Assembly: GCA_026260175.1 (NCBI GenBank)
Contig: JAKCWW010009375.1
Coordinates: 1-23,991, forward strand
Origin: Reticulitermes lucifugus
Taxonomy: Eukaryota > Arthropoda > Insecta > Blattodea > Rhinotermitidae
DNA length: 23,991 bases
Direction of reading: 5' to 3'
This document shows positions 9,381-19,734 of this stretch, piece by piece (within the stretch, counting starts at the first letter, position 1; each line of letters starts with the position of its first letter). The notes under the pieces were generated by a model. That model saw only the letters and a list, made by a program, of their open reading frames with translations, made no database searches and had not been told where the DNA came from. A program made the position numbers and the translations under genes.

Positions 9381-9537
9381 ATCAGGGTTGTCCAAACCAG
9401 TTTACCGTATTGAATTGTACTTTATAGTATTGTATTGTGCTGTTCATAGTGTTTCCATGTAAATGTAATTTGCAACGAAATTCACCCATTCACAGATCGG
9501 CCCAACATCATGAGATAACGCTTTGAATAACCCTGAT
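9381..9537. mobile_element. hAT-like MITE, about 155 bp
   Basis: The left end ATCAGGGTTGTCCAAAC and the reverse complement of the right end ATCAGGGTTATTCAAAG match at 14 of 17 positions. CAGGG(T/G)TGTCCAAAC is the typical start of hAT terminal inverted repeats. There is no coding capacity between the ends. The flanking 8 bp (ATATATAT, ATCTGATT) do not form a perfect duplication, so the target-site evidence is weak or decayed. Confidence 0.5.
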
Positions 9538-10895
9538 CTGATTTGTGGGACATGAGCTAAAACGGGGCAGACCAAATCAAAAATCATGGCAAGTTTCGTG
9601 GATAGTCAATATCTTTAGACAATGGGACTTTCGAGATCTAATGTTGATAAGAGTTTTATTCTTTCTCTATTTTACAAGCTGACTGACATCAAAACATTCA
9701 AATTTATAAATCTCTACAGTGCAAACACAACAGAACAACATAACTGTTGACCGTTAAAACGAGAAACAGGCAAGAAGACTGCAAAATATTTCGACCACAA
9801 TGTAACGTCATATTACCAATAAATGTTTTTCTTTTCTCATTTAAAATATCAGACACCTGTCTTAATAGACATATGTAAACGTTGACATTCTTACTGATGA
9901 CAAATATCCGTATTTGGTGTTGATGACTTGATATTTGGAGATGTCTGTATCTGCCAGGCCTGCTGCAAGCCACAACAGAAGCCTAGAAACAGGGTATCTT
10001 AGAGGAATGGATCTTCATACCTTCCGCTGTTCTCCGTTAGAGCTTTATTAGTTGGTCAGTGATAATCTTTGTATTGTCTCGCTACAGATTAAATTATCCT
10101 GTGGCCAAATGGTTTCGATTAACATTAATTTCCTACTTCCAAACTCACGTTTCGGAACTTATGGATGTATATCTTCTCCATACATTCTATAAACTCAAAA
10201 AAGAGACATGTTTCTTGTGTTCATACATCTTAAACTGTCCAGATCCATTAGAATGTAAAGACACTGGATCTTCTAGCTAATTAAGAATGATTTCAATAAA
10301 AATATTCACCCGATACATTCGGAGAAATATTTATTTTTCTATAGCTTCAATAAATGTAAAAATACGTCATGAATATTTTAAAGTACTATTCAATTGACTT
10401 CTCATTGCGAATAGAGTAGGCTCTGTAGAGAAGGGAAAACGATCCTTATAATATATGGGCATTTTAATCCGATTAAACCACTGAAAGCGACTTCGATAAG
10501 AGTGCATATAGCTTCAAATTCAAATACTTAATAATAAAATATCCGGGTTCACACTCGGAAGACGGGTGTCCTTACGTAGGATTTTTGTGAATGGCTGCAC
10601 AAAATCCGATTAATATAAGGTTCAATATAAAAAAACACCCACTTGCAATTTCGTCTATAATTCGGCATGCAATTATGCAGTGTTTTATAAAATGAAGCGC
10701 TCTTATCTTCCCAACACTGATAACTGTAAAATCGACCAAGGCATTTTAGTAGACTCTTGTGCAACTGCCAACATCTCAGTATTTCGAAGATGCTGAAATA
10801 TCAGCAACAACTGATTGTGTCTGGGCAATCCTCTCTCCAAGAATATTTGTCATGACGAAGGTTGTGTTAACCTAACCATTTCCATCGTCTAATTG

Positions 10896-11204
10896 TTACA
10901 TACCAAGAGAAAGAGAGGCATATGACTCATTGCATTTTGTGGCATTAGCCAAGTATTGTGTATTGTAATTAATAAACAAATCAAGAGATACACTTGTAAT
11001 TGTGCATGTAAAACTAGCATGTTGTGTATCTTCTTTATGTTTTACTCTGTAAAATAAATATGCTGAGGTTGTTTTTTTTAAATTAAAACACTTAAGGAAA
11101 GACAAACTTTCTTCAGACGAGCTGAACTCCCTGCTCTCTGAATTGTCTTTGTGAATAGACAATAAACTGTCACAATAAAACTGTTTGTTCTCTCTGCTGC
11201 GCAT
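10896..11204 (-). other. unidentified 102-residue open frame
   Basis: An open frame starting MRSRENKQFYCDSLLSIHKD, rich in Ser and Lys, ending in a stop at 10896. I recognise no domain, signal peptide or membrane segment. It lies antisense inside the VMAT terminal intron. It may be chance or part of an unclassified repeat. Confidence 0.15.
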
Positions 11205-11682
11205 TGAATGCGCTCAGCTGGTTTGGGTCCGAATACATTTACATGACGGGCAGCATCAACTTACACCATTTGGTGGTAAGTTTGAGAGCTGAGGGACTCG
11301 TCTGTAAGATATATTATATTTAACTATATATGCTCTATGATAAATATTAAATGTGGGAATATAAGCAGAGTATTCAACTTCCCCTTATAACTAACTGGTT
11401 AAGTGTTGCGTGGCATTTGTAAATGGAGTGCTTCAAATGTTCTATAGTGTTTGCTGAAATGTGGTGCAAATAAATGGTAACTAAAATGTCCAACAAATCC
11501 CTATTCTTTATGACCCTGTCTCAAGGCGTAACTACAATATTTGAAAAATGAGATACACCCGCACTTCCAGTACATCCTGAATCCACATCAACAAGCCCAA
11601 TAGAATACCATAACATAAACTGATACTTTATTCACTAAGGAGAAAAACATTGTTGGAAAGCACCTACTGAGGCGAGTCTGGA

Positions 11683-11723
11683 TAATTTGTGCTTATGGGA
11701 AGTGAACCCATAAGCACAAATTA
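11683..11723. repeat. perfect 17-bp inverted repeat (hairpin)
   Basis: TAATTTGTGCTTATGGG at 11683-11699 is the exact reverse complement of 11707-11723, with a 7-nt loop AAGTGAA. After two mismatched bases the arms pair again for four bases (TCTG/CAGA). There is no T run for a terminator and no neighbouring gene start. Confidence 0.9.
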
Positions 11724-12194
11724 CTCAGAATTGTTATAACCCAAAAGTGAAATTCTTTTCTGCTTTTGGGCTGTGGACAAATTCCAGAATCACAAATATG
11801 TGTATTTTAGAGTAAGTTCTAAATTAATGTATACTTCCGTAATGTGATGATGCAGCACAACTGATATTAGCTAAGTTGCTAGTTCATCAAGTGCTCTCAT
11901 CTAATCAGTCTGCTGATTTTCATTCCTTATCATGTTATTCATGAAAAAAACACCAACAAGAAGTCAGAGATGTTCACGATTATGGTGCTTTGGAATACCA
12001 AGGTTTGGACAGGCACACTGTACAAAAACAACTGGAAACATAGAGCTACCCAGTGTATTTCTGAAAGGCAAAGTAACATCATGAGGCAACAGCTGAATTT
12101 TACTGAGCACTCATCAGTGCCAAATGAATGTGCTGATCCAATCTGTAAATCACTGTACTGTCAGCGAAGGAACGTGTCCATGTGACATATTGTG

Positions 12195-12222
12195 ACCCTA
12201 ACAAAAAGGGAACTGTTAGGGT
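12195..12222. repeat. 9-bp inverted repeat (hairpin)
   Basis: ACCCTAACA (12195-12203) and TGTTAGGGT (12214-12222) pair perfectly around a 10-nt loop. It lies just after the stop of the unidentified open frame ending at 12185. Confidence 0.7.
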
Positions 12223-14004
12223 GGGTTCTAATTAAACAGCTGTGTGGTGACAGGAAGTTTGAACATAAGACAGTGATTTAGATTTTAAATCCGCCAGCTG
12301 TGTTAGACTTCAGTGTTTTTCTTGCAGCTCAGTTAAAGTTCTGTAGGTTTCATCTTCACTACTCTGTCTGAACACTGAATATGAGAAGAGATATTCCTAA
12401 GTGGGATTGTGGCTGCAATAATGCTTCTGTTTACCTGCCTTCCAACATCTGAAATTCCAGACTGTTTTTTAACTTCATGAATTACATGCCAGAGAATGAT
12501 ATTGATGGACTGTAGCTCTGATCCATGGATATTTCACCAAATTCTCAGATTATATGATTACGTACACTGAGCCAACAGATTCTCCTCACCTGTGGTCAAA
12601 GACACCATCATACAAAACAAGATGCATACCATCATCATCTAAAAAATAGCATTATTATCCAACCATCAACACTCATTGGTGTTGCCCCAGCTTTTGGTTA
12701 CATAAGGAGAATAGCTTGTCCATTCACTCAGACGTTCCTCATGAAGATTACTTAAGGTGAAACATCAGACCACAGCTTTATTTACCATAGTCACTCCATC
12801 AGAGGCTGTAGTCAAATGATCGGTTACATAGATTCACTTTGAAGATGATTTCACTGACTAAGAGTTGGATATTGGATTAAGATTATGGTGCTTACAGAAT
12901 AAAATGAACTGTCTTACTAAATATCGCTGCAGATTTGCCTCCAAAGTCCACATGGTATTTACGAAAAATGACTTCAGAATGTTTTCAGATAACGCTTTCA
13001 TAAAATAACTGCAGAATGATTTAAACATGATTAAGAACGAAAAAGAATGAATCGCACTGTGTGCTAACATCGTCTTATGCAATGACGCTTATCGCTACCA
13101 CGGGCATTTAAATCAAGTGTTGTGATTGGCTCCCAGTCTTTAGCTTTTGGAAACCCGGATCTGTGGGAGAGAGCCCGATCAAATCTGACCAGCTGCCACT
13201 TACAGTAACTGGCCCAATTTCACTGGTCTGAGCCTGGCAGGTGGTTATACTTAAAAACGTCCAGCCTTAATATGATTTGTACTGTGCTGAATGAAATACA
13301 TCAACATTCATTTCCTCATTTACACATGATGACATATTTAGGGGCCCACTCCCAGAGAATTCTCGGCAGTTGAGGTCGGAGTCACACCAACATCTAAAAC
13401 TGCCCTCAGTTTTATAGGGCACCATCATATACTCGTACATCTACTTACTGGGCACAGGATGAATCTGCATTCATTAGCAAGAATGATATGAATCTTGGGC
13501 TTGTGATCACAAGTTCAAACTTTTTATTGTGTAAAATATGTGAGAAAAAAAGTCACATAAGAATTGGAGAACACTATAATGTTTGTCAACACTCATAGCA
13601 ATGACATATCATGATTCGAAAACTGGAACAGTATATTCTTTCTCTTAATTCCTTTTTCCTTTTTTTTTAACATAACATGACTGTGAAGTGAGGTTCTTTT
13701 CTCTCTTTTATTCCATCTTTACAATCTTTTTCTCCCTTTTATTTTTATTTACTTCTGCAGTTTAACTGCCCCAATTGCTTTCAATAAAATTTGTCTCTAT
13801 ATCCTCATTTGTCACATTTAAATAATTGCAGACATATTCATCTATCATTTGGTACAGGAATATAATGGAATTAAGTCTGTTTAGATGCAGTTCTTGATTA
13901 ATTTTGTCAATTTGTCTAGAATTACTGATATTTAAAATCAGCAGCAATAAAACCACAAAACTTGTACCTTTTTAAAAAGTATATACAATAAATACAGCCA
14001 CTCT

Positions 14005-14085
14005 TTCAGGTGGCACAAGTATGTTTTTATTACTGTATAACAACTTCATGTTGCAATCCTTCCCTGTCATCTTCAGGTAAGTTCA
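14005..14085 (-). repeat. probable retroelement 3' fragment
   Basis: On the - strand, ACCTGAAGATGACAGGGAAG then GATTGCAACATGAAGTTGTT and ...AATAAAAACATACTTGTG resembles the dispersed sequence (CCTGAAGATG...AACGTTGT...AATAAA) common at insect retroelement ends. On the + strand the same bases give a tempting acceptor (TTTCAG, 14010) and donor (CAG|GTAAGT, 14077). The resulting 67-nt exon would put the distal VMAT tail out of frame. Confidence 0.3.
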
Positions 14086-14197
14086 ATTATCAGAATCACA
14101 AAGTACACAAACATGCACTGCTACACTGCCTTGGGATGCCAAGTTTTTAACGTCGTGCGTTTAGACACTGCAAAGCTAAAAATATTTCTTATAGCAG

Positions 14198-14338
14198 GAA
14201 CCGGATGATGTGAATGGACTGAACAGGGACAACAGTGGTGACGTCTTTAAACATATCAATGTGAAACAGGTACCCCATGATGATCGTCACTTCTCTACGT
14301 GGACGGGTTATGAAGGGCAGCAGACAAGCCTGCTGTAA
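14198..14338 (+). CDS. VMAT: VMAT distal last exon (B-like alternative tail) with stop
   Basis: After TTTCTTATAGCAG the sequence is open in phase 0 for 46 residues, EPDDVNGLNRDNSG, DVFKHINVKQVPHDDRHF, STWTGYEGQQTSLL, then TAA at 14336-14338. Phase 0 fits the donor at 5809 (KEEKK), and no other + strand gene begins between. Spliced there it replaces the 22-residue proximal tail, removing both EKKSLI and YVTY. Drosophila VMAT has two C-terminal isoforms, A (neuronal vesicles) and B (a glial type with a different tail), so a second last exon is expected biology. The acceptor could also be TTCTTATAG, adding Q. The exon might instead be the end of an unseen + strand gene. Confidence 0.65.
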   Translation, partial: EPDDVNGLNRDNSGDVFKHINVKQVPHDDRHFSTWTGYEGQQTSLL

Positions 14339-14427
14339 TCCACTTTGATAAAACATGTCCGTAAGTATTCTTATTCACAGATCAAGTTTATTAAATAATT
14401 GCTGGCATAACAGTCCCCTTTTACTAT

Positions 14428-14450
14428 CACCATCATCATCATCATCATCA
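14428..14450 (+). repeat. (CAT)n microsatellite
   Basis: ACCATCATCATCATCATC and onward form a simple trinucleotide run. Confidence 0.9.
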
Positions 14451-14589
14451 TTATCATTTGTCCTCCTTGTAAGACGGCTGCTGCCACACCATCACCTTAC
14501 CATGCACATCTCCCACTGCTACCAACTGGTGACTGCAAGTCAAGAGACATTAATGTATTGATAAATAACACTTTCTCAAACCAAATATT

Positions 14590-14835
14590 CGTTTTTAACC
14601 TTTATCATCCAGGAACAGGGACTTTAAATCTCCTGGTATCATAGAGTTGGTAAACATATTGTAGTTCAGAAGTAACAATCTGTAGTCTGGAAAGAGGGGA
14701 TTTTAAATCTGCCACTTATAGGACAGGGTTGGGCCATATTTTAACTCCAAGGTCATGATATTGGAACAAGAAATTACAACATATTGCCAGCTGGACTGCA
14801 TGTGTGCACCACTGCCATAATGCAATGCATGGCTG
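14590..14835. repeat. interspersed repeat family, copy 1
   Basis: GGGACTTTAAATCTCCTGGT then ATCATAGA, and later GCATGTGTGCACCACTGCCA and TAATGCAATGCATGGCTG, align with GGGACTTTACATCTCCAGGT, ATTATAGA, GTGCATGCACTTCCACAGTA and ATGCAACACACAGCTGG at 22670-22980. The order and orientation are the same. I cannot name the class. No terminal repeats or coding are visible. Confidence 0.6.
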
Positions 14836-15364
14836 ATAAAGGTTAATTTTCCCATGTCAAGCAGAATTTATTTTATAAGCGGTGGAATAAGTATATAACA
14901 GTGATCTTCAAACTTAACCACATCTATGTGAATTGAAAAGTCAGTGGAACGTGCCAAATACTAACAAACTCACAGGCTGGAAGTGGTCCCATCCATCATT
15001 GTTAATGCCTTTAAACTTTTAGAGGAAAAAATGATCGACCAATATTGAGAATATTCTTAAGTGCAATTAATACTGACACTTTATCTCAAGAGAGATTCAG
15101 CTGATTTGAACTAAATAATCATACAATTATTTGAACAAATGCCACCAAAATGTTAAAATTTACTGGTTGGCCTGCAGATCCATTTAATAATTGTGTGCAC
15201 TGAACATTGGTACATATTGTATCCATGTTTAAGTAAGAAGCATCTTCACATATATATCTCATGCAGTAAACTTTAAAAGTAAAATAAGTTTTAATTGATG
15301 TGATCAGATAAAATAAGCTTCACTGTGCAAGGGATGAGCTCAACTGGAAACAGATGGACACTAC

Positions 15365-15573
15365 CTGTGAGGGTTGTAGCACACAACAGAGATGAGTGCA
15401 GGTTTGTCAGATGCAGGAAGCTGCAGTGAAGGAATGACCTCTCCAGTTCGCAAACTGTAGAAATCGACACAACCAGAGATGTTACCCCATGCTGCAAACA
15501 GATTTGGATGTGCCAAGCTCCACTCCAGACCTACCACACCTGCCCCTACATAGATGATCCGGACTGGGGTGGT
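15365..15573 (-). CDS. DYNC2I2: DYNC2I2 (WDR34) exon: WD40 blade
   Basis: Reading leftward after TTTTTTACAG, the exon encodes TTPVRIIYVGAGVVGLEWSL, AHPNLFAAWGNISGCVDFYS and LRTGEVIPSLQLPASDKPAL, then ISVVCYNPH. It aligns with the human WDR34 region ...[32 protein letters not shown]...SPVYCLEFN. The protein is the dynein-2 intermediate chain 2, which with DYNC2I1 powers retrograde intraflagellar transport. In insects that role is confined to ciliated sensory neurons. Entry is phase 0. The donor CACAG|GTAGTG leaves phase 2. Reading through gives an immediate TAG, but the last blade strand (GD..G.V.VWQL) is still missing, so splicing is expected. Confidence 0.85.
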
Positions 15574-16603
15574 CTGTAAAAAATTAGTCTATAATGGACA
15601 CATAATTTCGGTAAGAAAATAATCATCCTTGGACTAAGGTAAGTTTCAAGTTATGTGACAATAGTATAACAATATTTAAGGCTATTCTTTTTGACTTCAT
15701 CATTTTATTTATACAGAATGTTCCTGAAATGCCTGTAACAAATTATATGTTGGGATTTTCAGCTGAACATCATGACAAAATGTCTATTGTAAAGTTTCCT
15801 TCTAACTGCTTTATTTTGGCACTACACAAAATTTAAAAATGTTTCTTTCCTTTTGTGTCAATCTGTGCTGTACAGAAGTAAAGGCCTGTTTTGTTTATGA
15901 CCTGTACCTATTGCATAAGTCCCTCTGAAAAATTCAGTAGTTATCTGATAGACCTAAAGCTTTACATGAAGAACTAAGTGACTCTACATGTAATAATTTC
16001 ATTGTGAAATTATTAAAGCATAATGACATTAATAAAAGAGCCACTGTGCTTTAATGTGTATAATAATGATCAAGTCAAACAGGGTAGAAGTGTACTGACT
16101 AGATCAGCATCACACCCAAGAAGACCTGAATTCTCAGATGTGTAGTTGCTACAATAGGTGTCATTAGTGATATGCATGGGATTAATAATTGCTTACAGGG
16201 GCTTGAGTTAGGTTCCTCCAGGTTATCTGTCAAGGTGTGTACTACTAGAGGTCTGAAAGGTGTGAGCCAGGGACTAAGACTGAAGTCTGATCCTGGCTGG
16301 TGCACAGGAAGCCATAATGATCCTATATCACACTGTTTGTATATTATACATTACTGTTCTGTGTTTCTGCTTGGTATTGTGGTGGCTAAATGCAGTAGAA
16401 TGGGGCTTGGGTATGCCAATACCCCCTTCCCCTGCTGGCATATTCCAGTGCAGTACTATTCATTAGCTTTACAGCAGTAATTGTGTATCTGCAATAATTG
16501 GTAAGGTAAGAAAAACTGCACAGAATGCATTTAAGAATCACTTATATTATAAACTGTTGTATTTGATAACTAAATCAATATACACAATGCTTGAAAAACA
16601 AAC
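15574..16603 (-). other. DYNC2I2 intron
   Basis: A 1.03-kb phase-0 intron. It contains an 11-bp perfect inverted repeat (15991-16015). The open frames in it (both strands near 16100-16480) overlap each other and show no domain. I see no nested gene. Confidence 0.75.
15991..16015. repeat. perfect 11-bp inverted repeat, 3-nt loop
   Basis: TAATAATTTCA, loop TTG, TGAAATTATTA. It is an AT-rich hairpin inside the WDR34 intron. Confidence 0.85.
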
Positions 16604-16755
16604 CTGTTTCATGTGGTAGATACGAATTTCATTGTCAGTCCCACAAGATATAAACATATTTTCATGATGTGGTGAGCTCTGCACACATGTAACTGCACCC
16701 TGGTGTTTATCAAATGCATTCAGCACTGGATCCTTCAGTGGCACTTCTGAGCACA
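16604..16755 (-). CDS. DYNC2I2: DYNC2I2 (WDR34) exon: WD40 blade
   Basis: The exon encodes (V)CSEVPLKDPVLNAFDKHQ, GAVTCVQSSPHHENMFISCG and TDNEIRIYHMKQ. It aligns with human WDR34 ...[50 protein letters not shown], a complete WD blade with the GxV.xVxxSP.H.N.F.S.GTD pattern. The acceptor GAGTTTCAG gives entry in phase 1, which matches the donor of the exon at 21734. The donor ACAG|GTTTG leaves phase 0, which matches the exon at 15573. An alternative acceptor eight or nine bases further in (GCTCAG) would break that phase match. Confidence 0.9.
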
Positions 16756-17431
16756 CTGAAACTCAACAGTACAATTTGTCATTGCTGTATCATCCTTCGA
16801 ATCTGGTAGCCTGCCGTAGTATTTTCTATATAAAGAGAAAGTACTAAATTGACAAAAACAGGCTTACACATCACACCCAAAGAATCAAAACATGACACCC
16901 CTCACCCAGAGATGTAGATAAGAGGTCAGGGCCCCCCTAAAATTATTAGTGAAGTTACTCCTGAATCTCATAACATGTATACTGAATACTGAGTTGTGTG
17001 AGAAGAATGGAATCATATCTGAAAAACACATGCAAAAATTTTAGTGTTCTGTATATCTGGGGGCTCCCTTGACCCACGGACCCCACCCCCGTGCTGCAGG
17101 GGCCTTATTGATGCCACTGCACTCTCCCCATTGAAAAGTCTTTCATAACTACTACACAGTTATATTTTGAATGATTTATACAGACAACATCTAAGTGATC
17201 TTCAGCAGTACATTTCCATCAGAGCCCTGCAAATTATAGTCACAAAAAACTTATGAATCAGCATTCCAGCAGAAAGTCCCCACTGATAGGCTTAGAGGAA
17301 ATGGTTTATGTTGAGGCCACAGAAGGAAGTGGAATAACCCCCTCAACACCCCCGTGAGTTGTCATGCTTCCTGTACAGAAGTTCCCAAGCAGCACAATTG
17401 TTGCATTGTAAAAGTCTCATGTAAGGTGAAA

Positions 17432-17450
17432 TTGTGTTAGTCTAACACAA
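17432..17450. repeat. 9-bp palindrome
   Basis: TTGTGTTAG, T, CTAACACAA: perfect arms around a single base. No associated gene is seen. Confidence 0.8.
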
Positions 17451-18120
17451 ATTCCCTGTAAGAAATAATGTAAACAAGGGTCTTACAATCAAAGTTCAAA
17501 TTTAATGAACAATTTTTAACTTGTGGTCTCAGTTTTTCTGGCGTATGGCACCACATCACTGGGTGACAAAGAGTCCGACATTTTAAGACAGCACACTAGC
17601 CTCGTCTTCAAGGGTCATAAAGTCCAGTGAAGAATGTACAACTTTATTTCCTTATAATGACTACAGTTTGGTTTTAATCATTCTTTTATGTTATGCATGG
17701 CAGTTGTTCAGAAAATATGATACAATGATCAGCCTATGAGAAAATGAATAATATGGTGGCAGAATAAAGGACTGCAGAGATAGATGCATTGAAGAGATGG
17801 AGGTGAAATAGAATACACAGTTACCTCAACCTCAGAATAATTATAAACATCAGGAGATGATTCTCTTGATTACATTTGTAAACAAAAATTCAGGGAGATT
17901 CTGTGTTTATCCAAATGGTGTGAATGGGAGTAGTTCCTCTGATGTTTCAGTTGTTTTACTGTCTACTGCTTTTCCTTCAATAAATCATAATGATGCTTGT
18001 GTGAGTTCATTATTGTTCTCATAATTTCTGACTATTGGTAAAGTTGGCAATTGTGTTCATCAAGTTCACAGCCTTCTTTTGTTTTACTCAGTATGAGTCT
18101 TCACATCAGAATGTCTTCCA

Positions 18121-18609
18121 TCAGATCCCATATGAATACCTCTTCATCATAGCAAACTGCCTCTGGATCCTTAGCAACACAGCCAGGCTCTTCATGTATT
18201 GTTCACTTGACATCTCATCTTTGTGCGATTCCAACAACTCGATTACAACTACCTCTTCTATTTCATGAAAGCCAAATTCTTCACCAGTGCAACACAGTGC
18301 TGGTGCAATTCTTCATCTAATTCAAAGCCTTAATATTAATGAACAAGTTAGGGAGTAATTTTTTTCACCACTAGTTGTCTGAATAAGGTTAGCAAATATC
18401 TTTCGGAAGTATTGAGGCTTAAAAGTAGGAATTATTGCTTGGTTCATCGGCTGAAAAAGTGGTGTCATGGTATGGGGCAGAAAGGCCGCATCAGTATGTC
18501 TGTATAATACCTCAATTACAGGACGATGTACAGCAACATTATCCAACACAAGTAAATTCTTGAAGTCCATACTTTCAGCCTTGTAGTATACTTTTATAGT
18601 ATAATGCAT
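18121..18609 (-). pseudogene. Tigger/pogo (DDE_1) transposase relic
   Basis: On the - strand the frame ending at 18322 encodes ESMDFKNLLVLDNVAVHRPV, then AAFLPHTMTPLFQPMNQAII and PTFKPQYFRKIFANLI. This is the DDE_1 core of Tigger-like mariners (LLLDNAPxH...FLPPNTTSLLQPLDQGVI.TFKA.Y). The second catalytic Asp is present in LDN, but the third acidic position (QPLDQ) is Asn here (QPMNQ). After a frameshift the C-terminal piece EEVVVIELLESHKDEMSSEQ continues to a stop at 18121. The N-terminal DNA-binding part was not found. Frameshift, catalytic change and truncation mark it as dead. It sits in a WDR34 intron, in the same orientation as that gene. Confidence 0.75.
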
Positions 18610-18739
18610 TTAAGCAATGAAGCATTCAGTGAATACTGGAGCTAATATGCAACCCTTCTTTGCAGATCATCTGTAAACAAGAAGGAAAGATAGAAGAAAT
18701 CCCCTCATTCCTCGAGGATTCTCAGGTTCTCACAGTGAT

Positions 18740-18960
18740 ATTTATGAAGATTCAAGTCTTTGAGGATATAACACCATGTCGGGTGGTGAATAGTTACTGG
18801 CATTTCAGAGGAGCTTGCTCACATCTTATGTTTCGAAGTTATCATGCTGACATTTCAGACATTAATTGGTCAGGGACCCATTACAAGAAGGGGGAAAAGT
18901 CTCTTGAAGTCAAATGACCCTATGGGGAAGACAAAGTCCTTCCATCTACCAACCAACCAG
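18740..18960 (+). repeat. dispersed insect repeat fragment (ITPCRVV type)
   Basis: An open frame here reads VFEDITPCRVVNSYWHFRGA then CSHLMFRSYHADISDINW. It corresponds to the (V)FWDVTPCSLV(D/N).Y.HFGG.C translation of the same dispersed element seen on the - strand near 3064-3350. The surrounding reading frame is not a gene. Confidence 0.5.
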
Positions 18961-19734
18961 ACATGATGTACTGACACAGTAAACACTGACCCTTGGAAGG
19001 AAAAAGAATTCGGTGTCACGCGTGTGTTCCATCCCCCTCCCCCCCCCAAAAAAAAACAAAGTTCCTATCTCCACAATGCAATGTGGTGTTGTGTGATAGT
19101 CCCTGTTTCAAGCTATAGCATATCAAACCGCAAAAACATTAAAATATTACCATTGTTATTATTGAATGAGGTCAGGGGATGTGGTGTTTATGAAAATGTT
19201 GATGAGATAAGCAATGGCATTTTTTCAGCTTCTTTGGATAGCTGCCCTCATTTTGAAGTTTGTTAAACAACGAAGTAACAAAGACTGCTCAAGGAGAACT
19301 GTAAAATATTTCACAATATCTGATATTTTCATAGAGATGTTAGTAACGAAAATTATCCATTAAAAGCGGATAATTAATTACAAATTACTTAAATCCCACA
19401 GAAGCATTTTAGATAAACATGGTGAATACGAAGTCTGTTTCTGGGAATGTAAAAAACAATAACAGGCAGTAACAAGACGATTTATTTCCATTCAGCCGTT
19501 GCAGAGATATAATGAAACCCGCTTAAGATGTTACAATAATTTATTACCAAAATTTACCCATACGATAAATACATACGTTGCCCTTTTAACACGTTTCCCG
19601 CTTACAGGGATTTCTAGCCTACGAAGTACAAGTTTACGGCGCAACGACTTTTTTGTCCATCTACTATGTCTCTAGCAACAAAATTTCAAACAATTTCCCT
19701 GAGTTCCTATTCGTTCAATTTTTTACCAACATAT

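Larger units (their letters stand above)
8550..14197 (+). other. VMAT 3' UTR and intron to distal last exon
   Basis: This 5.6-kb stretch has no recognised protein gene. It starts as the likely 3' UTR of the proximal isoform (AATAAA at 8771-8776, 8811-8816 and 8983-8988). It then contains a hAT-like MITE (9381-9537), a 17-bp-stem hairpin (11683-11723), a smaller hairpin (12195-12222) and pyrimidine-rich stretches near 13630-13760. Open frames at 10896-11204 (-) and 11970-12185 (+) show no domain I can name. Confidence 0.7.
14339..15364. other. intergenic region between converging genes
   Basis: This stretch holds the presumed 3' end of the distal VMAT form and should hold the last exon of the - strand WD40 gene, but I could not identify that exon. 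It contains a CAT-repeat (14428-14450) and a diverged interspersed repeat (14590-14835). Near 14870-14960 the - strand has AGATGTGGTTAAGTTTGAAG, which also looks repeat-derived. Confidence 0.6.

Noticed and set aside
13741-13790. + strand acceptor-like TTATTTACTTCTGCAG followed by FNCPNCFQ and a stop, as a third VMAT tail
   Set aside because: Only eight residues, no sorting motif, and the upstream T-rich tract is simple sequence. Not enough to call.
13762-13956. - strand open frame as the missing last exon of WDR34
   Set aside because: The residues (INQELHLNRLNSIIFLYQ…) show no WD strand (GD..G.V.VWQL) and no resemblance to the WDR34 tail.
14011-14077. 67-nt + strand exon with good acceptor and CAG|GTAAGT donor just before the distal VMAT tail
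   Set aside because: It leaves phase 1, which would put a stop in the 14198 exon almost at once (…GGA TGA), and the sequence looks like a retroelement end on the other strand.
18035-18268. 77-residue + strand open frame
   Set aside because: It is the antisense shadow of the Tigger transposase C-terminal region.
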